Positions 38,712 to 48,041 of a stretch of DNA of 64,000 bases are shown piece by piece. The DNA lies in NCBI RefSeq assembly GCF_050485565.1, contig NZ_JBJHBQ010000007.1, positions 62,001 to 126,000 of the forward strand. Direction: 5' to 3'. Numbering within the stretch: position 1 is the stretch's first letter; every line of letters starts with the position of its first letter. Source of the stretch: Glycocaulis sp050485565 (GTDB taxonomy: Bacteria > Pseudomonadota > Alphaproteobacteria > Caulobacterales > Maricaulaceae). The translations under genes and the position numbers were made by a program. The notes beneath the pieces were generated by a model that ran no database searches, had not been told where the DNA came from, and saw only the letters and a list, made by a program, of their open reading frames with translations.

Positions 38712-39041
38712 ATGCACGCCTTTGACGTATTGGGAGACCCGGTGCGCCGGCGCATACTGGAATTGCTGGCCGAAAACGAGCTGCGCTCGGGCGAGATCGT
38801 GGAGGTGATCCATTCAGAATTCGGGATCAGTCAGGCCGGTGTCTCCCAGCATCTCAAAGTCCTGCGCGATGCGGGCTTTGCCACCTCCCGCGTGGACGGG
38901 CCGCGCCGCATCTACACGCTCGAACCCGCTCCCCTGCAGCAAATCGATGACTGGCTCTCCCGCTTCAAGGGCTTCTGGACGCACAAGCTCGAAGCCCTCG
39001 CCACCGAAGTGGCAAGGGGGAAGAAGGAACGCGGGGAGTGA
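38712..39041 (+). CDS. ArsR-family transcriptional regulator
   Basis: The 109-residue winged-helix protein reads FDVLGDPVRRRILELLAENELRSGEIVEVI, then the recognition helix GISQAGVSQHLKVLRDAGFATSRVDGPRRIYTLEP and a C-terminal helix (DDWLSRFKGFWTHKLEALA). It lacks the metal-binding Cys of arsenic sensors and belongs to the group coupled to AHSA1-domain genes. The upstream palindrome at 38032-38043 is its likely operator. Confidence 0.9.
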   Translation: MHAFDVLGDPVRRRILELLAENELRSGEIVEVIHSEFGISQAGVSQHLKVLRDAGFATSRVDGPRRIYTLEPAPLQQIDDWLSRFKGFWTHKLEALATEVARGKKERGE

Positions 39042-39272
39042 GGCTCAGGCGGCGTGAATTTTCTTGCAGACTTGACGCATTGCCCGGCATGCCCCGATCA
39101 TCGGGGCGCGTCTGTCACGCAGGTTCGCGCTATTGCGCGGCGATTCCCAGACGGGCGCCCAGGCTTGTGATTGATGGCTCGTAGCCTTGATCCGGCATCC
39201 GGCGTGCCTCGCGCCGTCCTCCAAGCCAAGCTGCGTCCGCGAGGACGCGCAATCATCGGAATGGAGGTAGCA

Positions 39273-39743
39273 ATGACCCATTGCAATCTGACCATCGCAG
39301 CATCAGCCGCCGTGGCCGCCATGCTGTCTGCGCCTTTAGTGGCGGCGCAGGAGGATCATGTACTGATCCAGAGTGATGCGTTCGAGTATGCAGCAGGCCC
39401 CGGCTCAATGGCCGAGGGTGCTGAGTACGCCATACTCTACGGCGATCCCGCAGCCGAAGGCGTGTTCGCCATGCGGCTGAGGCTGCCTGACGGCTTTTAC
39501 ATCGCGCCCCACCATCACGGCCAGCCGGAAATCGTCACGGTGATATCAGGACGGTTTCTGATCGGCATGGGCGAGGACCCGGACCCCGAAGCGGCTACCG
39601 CGTTGGAGCCGGGCGGCTTCTTCGCCTATCCGCCGGGCATGATCCACTACGCCTATACCGAGGGCGAGACGGTGGTTCAGCTCAACAGCACCGGCCCGTG
39701 GACCATCACCTATGTCAATGAGGAAGATGACCCGCGCCGGTAG
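39273..39743 (+). CDS. Exported cupin-domain protein
   Basis: The 156-residue protein has a signal peptide (LTIAASAAVAAMLSAPLVAAQ) and a small cupin barrel. Motif 1 is PHHHGQPEIVTVISGRFLIGMG and motif 2 is GGFFAYPPGMIHYAYTEGETVVQL, where the His residues would bind a metal ion. GGAGG precedes ATG 39273. It sits alone between the ArsR gene and rsmB. Function unknown. Confidence 0.85.
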   Translation: MTHCNLTIAASAAVAAMLSAPLVAAQEDHVLIQSDAFEYAAGPGSMAEGAEYAILYGDPAAEGVFAMRLRLPDGFYIAPHHHGQPEIVTVISGRFLIGMGEDPDPEAATALEPGGFFAYPPGMIHYAYTEGETVVQLNSTGPWTITYVNEEDDPRR

Positions 39744-39810
39744 GGCGGCGGTCTGTATTCCTGGAACCGGGACAGGCAGCGCGCCGAATAAGTGGAACTG
39801 GGCGCCTGCC

Positions 39811-41124
39811 CTACCCCGCCTTCTCCAGTCCGCACACGTAAAATCCGTCCGTGCCCGTGCGGGCGGGGGTGAGCTGGAGTGCGCCGTGCGCGCCCGCGCA
39901 GGCGGCAAGGGTTAGCGCGCCTTCTTCGGTGAGCTGGCCGGAGGCGGACAACGCGTCCATCACCGGCACGGCACGAAAATCAGGATTGGTGCTCAGGAAC
40001 GCGTCGACCCGGTCGCCGTTTTCTTCCGGCAGGACAGAGCAGGTCACATAGACCATGCGCCCGCCGGGACGCACGTATTTTGCGGCCTTGGCCAGCACCT
40101 CGTCCTGCTGGGTAATGCGCGTGGCGAGCGCCTTGTCCTTCAGACGCCATTTGGTGTCCGGCCTGCGTCGCCAGGTGCCGGAGCCTGTGCAGGGCGCGTC
40201 GATGAAGACCAGGTCCATCTTGCCCGCAAGATCACCCAAGGCTTCGGCTTCCTTGCCCGAACGCACCTGCACATTGCGCACGCCTGCCCGCTCCAGACGT
40301 GGCCAGATGGCGCGCAAACGCCGCCAGTCATAATCCCACGCATAGAGCTGGCCGGTATTGTTCATCAGCGCAGCCAGAGAGAGCGTCTTGCCGCCCGCAC
40401 CGGCACAGAAATCGAGCACTTGCAGCCCTTCCACCGGCGCTGCGGCGATCGCGGCGATCTGGCTGCCAATGTCCTGCACCTCCACCCAGCCTTTCCCGTA
40501 AGCGGGGATGGCGTCAGCGGGCGGGGATTTGGCACGCGGATCATGGCCGGGAATGCGGATGGCCGTGGTGAGCAGCTCTGACGGATCGGCATTGATCTGG
40601 GCGCGTACGGCGCTAATCGCCTTTTCAGGATCGGCCTTGAGCGCATTGACGCGCAAATCCACCGGCGCACGGCCCGCCATGCTGGTCCCTTCCAGCGCCG
40701 CGTCCGCGCCAAATCCGCGCTCGAAGCTGGCTGAGAGCCACTCGGGGATTTCCGCGCGCGCATGCAGCGGCGCGTCGTCAGGCAGGGTGGCCAGCATGCC
40801 CGCACGCTCGGCATCGGTCAGGGGTTCAGGCGCATGCTCATCGCCCTCAAAGATCGCGGCGACCGCGTCAGGCCCCATATCCCATTCATGGGCGAGCGTG
40901 CCGAGCACCAGAGCGCGGGGGCTGTCAGCGCCCATCAGGTAAGAGACAGAACCCCGGCGCCGCAGACTGTCCAGCACGAGACCGGAAATCCACGCCCGGT
41001 CGCCAGAGCCCGCATAGCGGTTGGCCTTGCCCCAGTCGCGCATGGCTTCCTTGACCGGCTGATGCCGGTTCAGAATGGTATCAAGCACCTCGATGGCGGC
41101 GGCTATGCGCCCTGCGTCCCGCAT
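39811..41124 (-). CDS. rsmB: RsmB/NOP family rRNA (cytosine-C5) methyltransferase
   Basis: The 437-residue protein has an NusB-like N-terminal region and a Rossmann methyltransferase domain. It has the SAM loop VLDFCAGAGGKTLSLAALM, AWDYDWRRLRAIWPRLERAG, and motif IV DAPCTGSGTWRRRPDTKW, with the second catalytic Cys in VYVTCSVLPEENGDRV. Such enzymes methylate C5 of a cytosine in 16S rRNA. ATG 41124 was preferred; an in-frame ATG at 41178 is possible. It runs toward the cupin gene. Confidence 0.9.
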   Translation of the reverse strand: MRDAGRIAAAIEVLDTILNRHQPVKEAMRDWGKANRYAGSGDRAWISGLVLDSLRRRGSVSYLMGADSPRALVLGTLAHEWDMGPDAVAAIFEGDEHAPEPLTDAERAGMLATLPDDAPLHARAEIPEWLSASFERGFGADAALEGTSMAGRAPVDLRVNALKADPEKAISAVRAQINADPSELLTTAIRIPGHDPRAKSPPADAIPAYGKGWVEVQDIGSQIAAIAAAPVEGLQVLDFCAGAGGKTLSLAALMNNTGQLYAWDYDWRRLRAIWPRLERAGVRNVQVRSGKEAEALGDLAGKMDLVFIDAPCTGSGTWRRRPDTKWRLKDKALATRITQQDEVLAKAAKYVRPGGRMVYVTCSVLPEENGDRVDAFLSTNPDFRAVPVMDALSASGQLTEEGALTLAACAGAHGALQLTPARTGTDGFYVCGLEKAG

Positions 41125-41196
41125 GTGACTGTCTTTCTGAAAATAAACGCCCGAATTTCGTTCATAGCCCATCTGCAAGTCTGCTAGGCGTTAGGG

Positions 41197-42267
41197 ATGC
41201 TGTTCGAACCGCCCTCTGACGCCCTGCTTTATGACGCCCTGATCGCCCGCGATGCACGATGGGACGGACGGGCCTATGTCGGCGTCATCACCACCGGGAT
41301 ATTCTGCCGCCTCACCTGCCCGGCCCGCAAACCCAGACGGGAGAATTGCCGCTTTTTCGAGAGCGCCGCCGCCTGCTTAGAAGCGAGCTTCCGCCCATGC
41401 AAGCGCTGCAAACCGCTGGAGCACGGCATGGAGCCGCTGGTCGCCAGCCTCTCGCAGGCGCTGCAGGCTGATCCCTCCCGCCGCTGGTCCGAGAGTGATC
41501 TGATCGCCATGGGTCACGACCCCTCTACCGTCCGCCGGGCATTCCGCAGACAGCTGGGCATTACCTTTCTTGAACTGGCGCGTCTGCGCCGGTTGCAGGA
41601 AGGCTTCACCAGCCTTGGTGAAGGCGAAAGCGTGATCGGCGCGCAGCTGGCCGCCAGCTATGAGTCCGCCAGCGGGTTTCGGGCCGCCCTTGCCCGCTTT
41701 CTGGGTCTGCCACCGGGCGCGTTCAGAGCGGATGCCCTTTTACAGGCTGCACCGGTTGAAACGCCGCTGGGTACGATGATCGCCGTGTGTGACGCTCATG
41801 GGCTGCACCTGCTGGAGTTCATGGATCGCAGGGCTCTGCCGCGCGAGTTGCAGCGTCTGGCGGCCACCAGTCCGGGCGGGTTGGGCTGCGGGCGCGTCGC
41901 GCTCCACGACCGGGTAGAGGACGAGCTGGCAGCCTATTTCGAAGGGACCAGCACGCGGTTCGACATCCCGCTGACCCTGCACGGCAGTCCGTTCGTCCGG
42001 GAGGTCTGGCGGGCGCTGCAGGATATCCCGAGAGGCGAAACGCGCAGCTATGGCGAGATCGCGAAAGCCATCGGGCACCCATCTGCCAGCCGCGCTGTCG
42101 CGCGCGCCAATGGGCAAAATCAGATCGCGCTGGTGATTCCCTGTCACCGGGTGATCGGCGCTGACGGTTCGCTCACCGGCTATGGGGGCGGCCTGCACCG
42201 GAAACGCGCCCTTCTCGACCTTGAACGCCTGCCACCCTCTCAACCATCCGGAGCCAGTACGACATGA
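41197..42267 (+). CDS. ada: Ada: methylphosphotriester/O6-methylguanine methyltransferase and regulator
   Basis: The 356-residue protein has all Ada parts. The N-terminal zinc domain has C37, C41, C68 and C71 (C37 in TGIFCRLTCPAR is the methylphosphotriester acceptor). An AraC-type helix-turn-helix follows (about 85-175), and the C-terminal methyltransferase has the acceptor C316 in VIPCHRVIG. It repairs alkylated DNA and activates alkylation-response genes after self-methylation. It overlaps the next gene by 4 bp (ATGA). Confidence 0.95.
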   Translation: MLFEPPSDALLYDALIARDARWDGRAYVGVITTGIFCRLTCPARKPRRENCRFFESAAACLEASFRPCKRCKPLEHGMEPLVASLSQALQADPSRRWSESDLIAMGHDPSTVRRAFRRQLGITFLELARLRRLQEGFTSLGEGESVIGAQLAASYESASGFRAALARFLGLPPGAFRADALLQAAPVETPLGTMIAVCDAHGLHLLEFMDRRALPRELQRLAATSPGGLGCGRVALHDRVEDELAAYFEGTSTRFDIPLTLHGSPFVREVWRALQDIPRGETRSYGEIAKAIGHPSASRAVARANGQNQIALVIPCHRVIGADGSLTGYGGGLHRKRALLDLERLPPSQPSGASTT

Positions 42268-43028
42268 CGACCCAAGCCAGCATTTTCCGCGATCTGCACA
42301 CATCGGCGCAACCGCTGGTGCTGTTCAATGCCTGGGATGCAGGCAGCGCTGCAGCCATCGCCGATAGCGGGGCGCGCGCCATCGCCACCAGCAGCTGGGC
42401 GGTCGCCGAAGCATCCGGTTACCGGGATGGCGAACAATTACCGTTCGACCGGCTGGTGGACTCTACGCGCCGCATCACGGCGTCGGTCAGCCTTCCGGTC
42501 AGCGTGGATGCCGAAACCGGCTATGGCACGACCGGCGAGGCGGTTGCGGCAAATGTGCTGACGCTTGTCCGGGAAGGCGCAGCCGGCATCAATCTTGAAG
42601 ATCGCGACCGGTCAGGCTCCGGTCTGGCATCCATACAGGACGCCGCCGGACGGATCGCCGCCATCCGCAGCACCCTTCAAGCACAGGGACTCGATGTCTT
42701 CATCAATGCCCGGTGTGACGTCTTTTTCACCAGCGGCCCGGACACAGCCACATCTGAAACAGGCCGGCTGAAAGAAGCGGTGCAGCGGGCGCAAGCCTAT
42801 CTGGCCGCCGGTGCGGACGGCATATTCCTGCCGGGCCTGTCCGACCCGGCGCTGGTAGCGCAGGCTGCGCAGGCGATACCGGCACCGCTCAACGTGATGG
42901 TCCGCTCACCGGACGCCATTGCCTCCCTTCGGGAAGCAGGTGTCCGGCGGATCAGCTTTGGCCCGGCCCCCTATATCGCAGCGATGGACGCGCTTCGTGG
43001 TGCGGCCCGCGACGCTTTTGCTGCCTGA
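42264..43028 (+). CDS. Isocitrate lyase/PEP mutase family protein
   Basis: The 254-residue TIM-barrel protein has the superfamily motifs VLFNAWDAGSAAAIADSGARAIATSSWAV, LPVSVDAETGYG (metal site) and GINLEDRD, then ADGIFLPGLSDP. The family covers PEP mutase, oxaloacetate hydrolase and 2-methylisocitrate lyase; the KKCGH-type lyase motif is absent, so a hydrolase-like role is more likely. It is translationally coupled to ada (4-bp overlap), which is a common pairing in proteobacteria. Confidence 0.88.
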   Translation: MTTQASIFRDLHTSAQPLVLFNAWDAGSAAAIADSGARAIATSSWAVAEASGYRDGEQLPFDRLVDSTRRITASVSLPVSVDAETGYGTTGEAVAANVLTLVREGAAGINLEDRDRSGSGLASIQDAAGRIAAIRSTLQAQGLDVFINARCDVFFTSGPDTATSETGRLKEAVQRAQAYLAAGADGIFLPGLSDPALVAQAAQAIPAPLNVMVRSPDAIASLREAGVRRISFGPAPYIAAMDALRGAARDAFAA

Positions 43029-43040
43029 CCGGCCTCACCC

Positions 43041-44531
43041 TCAGTTCGGGCTGGGATAGTTGGGCGCTTCGCGGGTGATGGTCACGTCATGCACATGGCT
43101 TTCGCGAAGCCCGGCATTGGTGATGCGCACGAAGACGGCGTTCTTCTGGAAGTCGGCAATCGTCTTTGCGCCGGTATAGCCCATGGCCGCACGAAGCCCG
43201 CCCACCATCTGGTGCAGGATCGGGCCTACCGGACCCTTATAGGGCACCTGGCCCTCAATGCCTTCGGGCACCAGCTTCATCCGGTCGGTAACTTCCTTCT
43301 GGAAATACCGGTCGGCCGAGCCGCGCGCCATCGCGCCGACACTGCCCATGCCGCGATAGGATTTGTAGGAGCGGCCCTTGTAGAGGAAGACCTCGCCGGG
43401 CGCTTCTTCCGTCCCGGCCAGCATGGAGCCCATCATCACGCAGTCCGCACCGGCGGCAATGGCTTTCGCCACGTCACCGGAATACTTGATCCCGCCATCG
43501 GCAATGACAGTGCCTTCAAAGCCTTGCGCCGCGCGGCGCGCTTCCATGATGGCGGTCAGCTGCGGCACGCCGACACCGGCCACGATACGCGTGGTGCAGA
43601 TCGAGCCCGGCCCGATCCCCACCTTCACGCAGTCCGCACCGGCATCAAACAGGCCGCGCGCGCCATCATAGGTCGCGACATTGCCGGCCACGATCTGGGT
43701 GGTGTTGGACGCGCGCTTGATGCGGCGCACCTGCTCCAGCACGGCTGCGCTCATGCCGTGGGCGGTGTCGATGACGACCACGTCCACACCGGCATCCATC
43801 AGCGCTTCAGCGCGCTCAAAACCCGCATCACCGGTCGTGGTGGCAGCCGCCACGCGCAGGCGGCCATGCGCGTCCTTGGCGGCATTGGGATAGGCTTGCG
43901 CCTTCTCCATGTCCTTCACGGTCATCAGGCCGACGCAGAAGCCGTCCTCATCGACGACCAGCAGGCGCTCGATACGGTGCTTGTGCAGCAAGCGGCGCGC
44001 CTCGTCCTGCGATGCGCCAGGGCGCACGGTGACCAGATGATCCCTCGTCATCAGGCTGGACACAGCGGCGTTCAGATCGTCGGCAAAGCGCACATCCCGG
44101 TTGGTGATGATACCGATAAGCTTGCCGGGCTTGGCGCCGGCTGCGCCGCCCTTGCCACCGCCCTCAACGACCGGAATGCCGGAGATACGGTGATGGTCCA
44201 TCAGGGCTTTGAGGTCCGCCAGGGTCGCGTCCGGGCCGATCGTGACCGGATTGACCACCATGCCGCTCTCATAGCGCTTCACCCGGCGCACTTCCTCGGC
44301 CTGCTCGGCTATTTCCAGATTGCGGTGGATAACACCCAGGCCGCCCGCCTGCGCCATGGCAATCGCCAGCGGCGCTTCGGTGACGGTATCCATCGCCGCC
44401 GACAGGATCGGAATATTCAGGCCGACATCACGCGTCACACGCGTGCGCACATCTGCGTCAGCGGGGATTATCTCGGATGCGCCGGGCTGCAAGAGCACAT
44501 CGTCGAAGGTAAGACCTTCACGTATCTCCAT
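43041..44531 (-). CDS. guaB: IMP dehydrogenase
   Basis: The 496-residue TIM-barrel enzyme has the opening EGLTFDDVLLQP and paired CBS domains inserted at about residues 95-215 (MVVNPVTIGPDATLADLKALMDHH...; LMTRDHLVTVRPG...). The catalytic Cys loop is GIGPGSICTTRIVAGVGVPQ, and the flap contains GSADRYFQ. It oxidises IMP to XMP with NAD+, feeding GuaA. A long frame on the opposite strand is an antisense artefact. Confidence 0.97.
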   Translation of the reverse strand: MEIREGLTFDDVLLQPGASEIIPADADVRTRVTRDVGLNIPILSAAMDTVTEAPLAIAMAQAGGLGVIHRNLEIAEQAEEVRRVKRYESGMVVNPVTIGPDATLADLKALMDHHRISGIPVVEGGGKGGAAGAKPGKLIGIITNRDVRFADDLNAAVSSLMTRDHLVTVRPGASQDEARRLLHKHRIERLLVVDEDGFCVGLMTVKDMEKAQAYPNAAKDAHGRLRVAAATTTGDAGFERAEALMDAGVDVVVIDTAHGMSAAVLEQVRRIKRASNTTQIVAGNVATYDGARGLFDAGADCVKVGIGPGSICTTRIVAGVGVPQLTAIMEARRAAQGFEGTVIADGGIKYSGDVAKAIAAGADCVMMGSMLAGTEEAPGEVFLYKGRSYKSYRGMGSVGAMARGSADRYFQKEVTDRMKLVPEGIEGQVPYKGPVGPILHQMVGGLRAAMGYTGAKTIADFQKNAVFVRITNAGLRESHVHDVTITREAPNYPSPN

Positions 44532-44779
44532 GGCGGAGACCTCCTTTTCTCTTGCGAGGCGGCTCTAACCCTGAATCTGTCCCGGCGCAAGGGGCGGCAT
44601 CCAGCCGTGGGCGTCCATCCCCAAGCGGCACCCTTTCCTGCCTATGAACTGAAGAACCTGAAATCACACTACAGAAAGAAAGTTCAGAGAAATTCCAAAA
44701 TGAAATTTAATTAATGCCCTATCTGTTGTGTCTGGTTCGGAAATTTGTAGCCTACCAGTATGTCTAGGGGAGGGTTATC

Positions 44780-45730
44780 ATGAAGTTTTTTTCAATATTT
44801 AGTGCGGCCGCGATGATTGGCTTCGGGTCGCCCGACGACGGGCCGTCACCCTATGCTTTGGTTGACATCACGGGAGAGTATGCCCGCATTTACGACCAGA
44901 CGGCAGACATGCCGGAAGAGGAGCGGATAGCGCGCACCCAAGCGGGCCTCCACGAAGCCTTTCCGGGCTTTTACGACACCGCCCGCATGAACAGCATAGG
45001 GGTATCCAACGACCGCTATAGCGCATGGATAGCGCGGTCCCTTGAGAATTTCGCTGATATTCGCGGCGACTACCGCCATACGGCACGAGAATTTGCCGAT
45101 ATGCTGGCTCCCGCCCATGCCAGCTTCGCCGAGGCATTTCCAGACCTCGAACCCATTGGCGATATCTACATTCTCCACAGTCTGGGGGAGATGGACGGCG
45201 GAACACGCTATATCGATGAACGCATCATGCTGGTGTTTGGCGCCGACCGGATGGCGACCAGCCCGATAACCGACTGGACCGCCTTCTTCCATCACGAGCT
45301 ATTCCACGTCTACCACTTCCAGCAATCCTTCATGGGCTGTCCGGAGATGTGGTGCTTTTTGTGGATAGAGGGTCTTGCGACTTATGTCGCCGCGACACTG
45401 AACCCCGGCGCCAATGACACAGAATTGCTGCTGGACTGGCCCGAACCCATCCGCGAGAACGTTGACGCCAATCTGGCCGAAGCTGTCTGCGCAGTGGGTG
45501 AAAGGTTCGACTCGCACGCATCGGAAGACCATGGCGCGCTCTTCAGCAATAACCGCCTGAACGAAAGGCTGCCGCCACGCTTTGGCTATTATGTGGGCAA
45601 GCTGGTAGCGCGCGAAGCGGCGCGCGAAATGCCGCTCGCCGACCTTGCGAAGCTCACCGTGGACGAAGCCCGGCCCGTTGTCGAACGTGCTCTTGGAAGG
45701 CTCGCCGAATGCGGGGACGAGGGCGCGTAA
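44780..45730 (+). CDS. Putative exported HExxH metallopeptidase-like protein
   Basis: The 316-residue protein has a short hydrophobic N-terminus (FFSIFSAAAMIGFGS) that may be a signal sequence. At about residues 174-183 it contains FFHHELFHVYHFQQ, a zinc-binding HExxH motif, and downstream LWIEGLATYVAATL, whose Glu could be the third ligand as in gluzincin-like DUF2268 proteins. I cannot name the family with certainty. It has 240 bp of AT-rich upstream DNA and stands alone. Confidence 0.7.
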   Translation: MKFFSIFSAAAMIGFGSPDDGPSPYALVDITGEYARIYDQTADMPEEERIARTQAGLHEAFPGFYDTARMNSIGVSNDRYSAWIARSLENFADIRGDYRHTAREFADMLAPAHASFAEAFPDLEPIGDIYILHSLGEMDGGTRYIDERIMLVFGADRMATSPITDWTAFFHHELFHVYHFQQSFMGCPEMWCFLWIEGLATYVAATLNPGANDTELLLDWPEPIRENVDANLAEAVCAVGERFDSHASEDHGALFSNNRLNERLPPRFGYYVGKLVAREAAREMPLADLAKLTVDEARPVVERALGRLAECGDEGA

Positions 45731-45830
45731 GCCGCAAACGCTTTCGAGACCCTCAGGCAAAGGGCTTGCCGCGATTGCCAAATGCGCCTCAGTGTACGCC
45801 CTGAATTCACTGACAGGGGACACAGCGAGT

Positions 45831-46697
45831 ATGGGCGCACGGCTGGACGGCAAGGTGGCAGTAATCACAGGCGGCGCGAGCGGCATCGGCAAGGCCAGCG
45901 TGGAGCGCTTCATAGCCGAAGGCGCCCATGTCGTGATGGGCGATCTGGAAACCGCGCGCGGCGAGGCCATGGCGCAGTTCTACGGGCCAAAACTCGCCTT
46001 CCACACCACCGACGTGAAGAACGAGGCCGACATCAAGGCGCTGATTGATCTCGCTATCGAGCGTCACGGGCGGCTGGACGTGCTGTTCAACAATGCTGGC
46101 TCCGCCGAGCCAGATTATCCGGTAGAGAAGATCGAGGCCGGCGCATTCGATCATGTGATGCACCTGCATTTGCGCGCCGCCCTGTTCGGCATCAAGCATG
46201 CCGCTCCCCACATGCAGGCCGCCGGAGGGGGGTCGATCATCTCCACCTCCAGCGTCGCCGGGATAGGCGTGAATTACGGCCCCCTCCTCTACTCCATCGC
46301 CAAGGCGGCGCTTATCCACATGACCAAAACCGTCTCGGTGCGGCTCGCCCCCCAGAAAATCCGGGTGAACTGCATCAATCCCGGCCTCATCGCGACGGCC
46401 GTGTTCGGGCGCGCCTTCGGGCTGGATCAGGACGCGGCAGAGGCCGCCCAGCCGAAACTTGAAGAGCTGGGTGCCTTCGCCCAGCCTTTGCCCGTCGGCG
46501 GCAACCCGCTCGATATCGCCAATGCGGCCGTGTATCTCGCCAGCGACGAGGCGCGCTTCGTGACCGGACAGGCACTGGTGATCGATGGCGGGCTTACCAC
46601 CGGCACGGTGCCAGACCCCAATGGCGGCACAGCAGCGATCATCACCGACATCCTGGGCGTCGATCTGGCGGCCTGGCGGGCCGAACACGGCATCTGA
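45831..46697 (+). CDS. SDR family oxidoreductase
   Basis: The 288-residue protein is a classical short-chain dehydrogenase: GKVAVITGGASGIGKAS (NAD-binding), FNNAGSAEPD, the catalytic serine in IISTSSVAGIG and YSIAKAALIHM (YxxxK). VIDGGLTTG at about residue 244 marks the usual C-terminus, followed by an extra 40 residues. NAD preference is suggested by the acidic GDLE after strand 2. The substrate is unknown. ATG 45831 starts at the SDR domain. Confidence 0.88.
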   Translation: MGARLDGKVAVITGGASGIGKASVERFIAEGAHVVMGDLETARGEAMAQFYGPKLAFHTTDVKNEADIKALIDLAIERHGRLDVLFNNAGSAEPDYPVEKIEAGAFDHVMHLHLRAALFGIKHAAPHMQAAGGGSIISTSSVAGIGVNYGPLLYSIAKAALIHMTKTVSVRLAPQKIRVNCINPGLIATAVFGRAFGLDQDAAEAAQPKLEELGAFAQPLPVGGNPLDIANAAVYLASDEARFVTGQALVIDGGLTTGTVPDPNGGTAAIITDILGVDLAAWRAEHGI

Positions 46698-46739
46698 CCC
46701 CGCCCCCGGCAGATTCCAGCTTTGCTTGTTGGCGACACG

Positions 46740-47876
46740 CTAACGCGCCAGATCAACGTGTAGGGCGGCGCTTTTGGGATGTTTATTGCCCAGCTTGAAA
46801 AGGCTGCGAATTCGCGGCTTGAGGGCTAGCGCAGGCTTCTCAACCCAGACCCGCATCATCCAGCCAGCCAGCAACGCAGCCGGGGCCATAACGGCCAGCA
46901 GGCCGAGCGGTCCGGCAGCGGGTATGAGGGCGAGCGTCACCTGCCCTATCGGCCAATGCAGGATATAGACGCCGTAGGAAACGTCCTCGACCTCCCGGAC
47001 AGCTGTGCCGACCCGACCGGGGACACGCAGAAAGCCAGCCCACAGGGTCACGTAGCCCACAGCCAGCTGACCAGTGATCATGGCCGCCGGGGTGCCGCTG
47101 AACACGATGGCGGCAAGAATGGCAACGAGGCAGCCAAGCGGCGTCAGAGCTATCCGGTCGCGCAGCGCAAAGAAGGCCACGCCGATGATGAAGGCTCCGC
47201 CAAACCGGGCGGAGGAATCCACCGTCGCGGCGCCAATGCCTTCCCAGGGCTGAACTATCTGAGCGATAGATAAAATTCCGGCAGCCACGAGCAGAAGAAG
47301 AACCATCGATGTACGGCGAAAGACCCCGGCAACCGCCAGAAAGCCCGCAGCGATATAGGCAAGAAGCTCATACCGGATGGTCCATAGCGGACCGTTCATT
47401 TGACCCATTGGGTGGTCTGAGAACACGCCGGGAAGACCGGCATGCGGATCGACCTGCGACAGTATGATCAGCGGAAAAGTCCACGTTTCGGCCTGTGCAA
47501 AATAGCTCGCAGGGCCGAGATTGCTGAAGAGAGGCCCGACAACCAGCCACAGCAGTAGAGCCGCCACTATAAGGCCGGGAAAGATCCGCAGGACCCGGGA
47601 CAGGGCATAGTTGGTCATGTCAGTCGAGCGCATCAGGCTCGCGGCAATCATATACCCGGACAGAATGAAGAAGCCGTCGAGCGCAAAATGGACAGTCTTG
47701 TCTATCAATTCTTCCCAGAAGCCCATGACCGGCAACCCCAGGGACAGCATGACGGCATGGCCACAGAGCACCAGAAAAGCAAAACCGATGCGGATCGCCG
47801 TGAAATTGTTGGAATGATCTTCAAGGCGGCCATGGCCGCCGGAAGTCAGCGCGCCGAACCAGTTTGGAACACTCAT
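46740..47876 (-). CDS. Acyltransferase family 3 (OafA/YrhL-like) membrane protein
   Basis: The 378-residue protein has about ten membrane helices and the family signatures FTAIRIGFAFLVLCGHA (with the catalytic His), VHFALDGFFILSGYMIAASLMR and ALSRVLRIFPGLIVAALLL. These enzymes O-acetylate surface or exported polysaccharides. ATG 47876 was selected; the frame extends further upstream but without family similarity. It faces the end of the SDR gene at 46697. Confidence 0.88.
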   Translation of the reverse strand: MSVPNWFGALTSGGHGRLEDHSNNFTAIRIGFAFLVLCGHAVMLSLGLPVMGFWEELIDKTVHFALDGFFILSGYMIAASLMRSTDMTNYALSRVLRIFPGLIVAALLLWLVVGPLFSNLGPASYFAQAETWTFPLIILSQVDPHAGLPGVFSDHPMGQMNGPLWTIRYELLAYIAAGFLAVAGVFRRTSMVLLLLVAAGILSIAQIVQPWEGIGAATVDSSARFGGAFIIGVAFFALRDRIALTPLGCLVAILAAIVFSGTPAAMITGQLAVGYVTLWAGFLRVPGRVGTAVREVEDVSYGVYILHWPIGQVTLALIPAAGPLGLLAVMAPAALLAGWMMRVWVEKPALALKPRIRSLFKLGNKHPKSAALHVDLAR

Positions 47877-48041
47877 AAGGCCTCTCCCCTGTTCTGTGAG
47901 GGGGGCTGCAAGACTTGATCCGCAGTAGACACGCCTGCGGGAACCCTGGCCCGCGCTGGTCCGATAGCTCCGTGCCAGCTTGGGTTCGTCAGTCTTTAAG
48001 AATTTCCGCGCATGGTCCCGGCCAGGAACGGGGAGACGGCC

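Noticed and set aside
43089..44714. Open frame of 541 codons opposite guaB
   Set aside because: Antisense shadow of a clear IMP dehydrogenase; the His-rich translation has no known domains.
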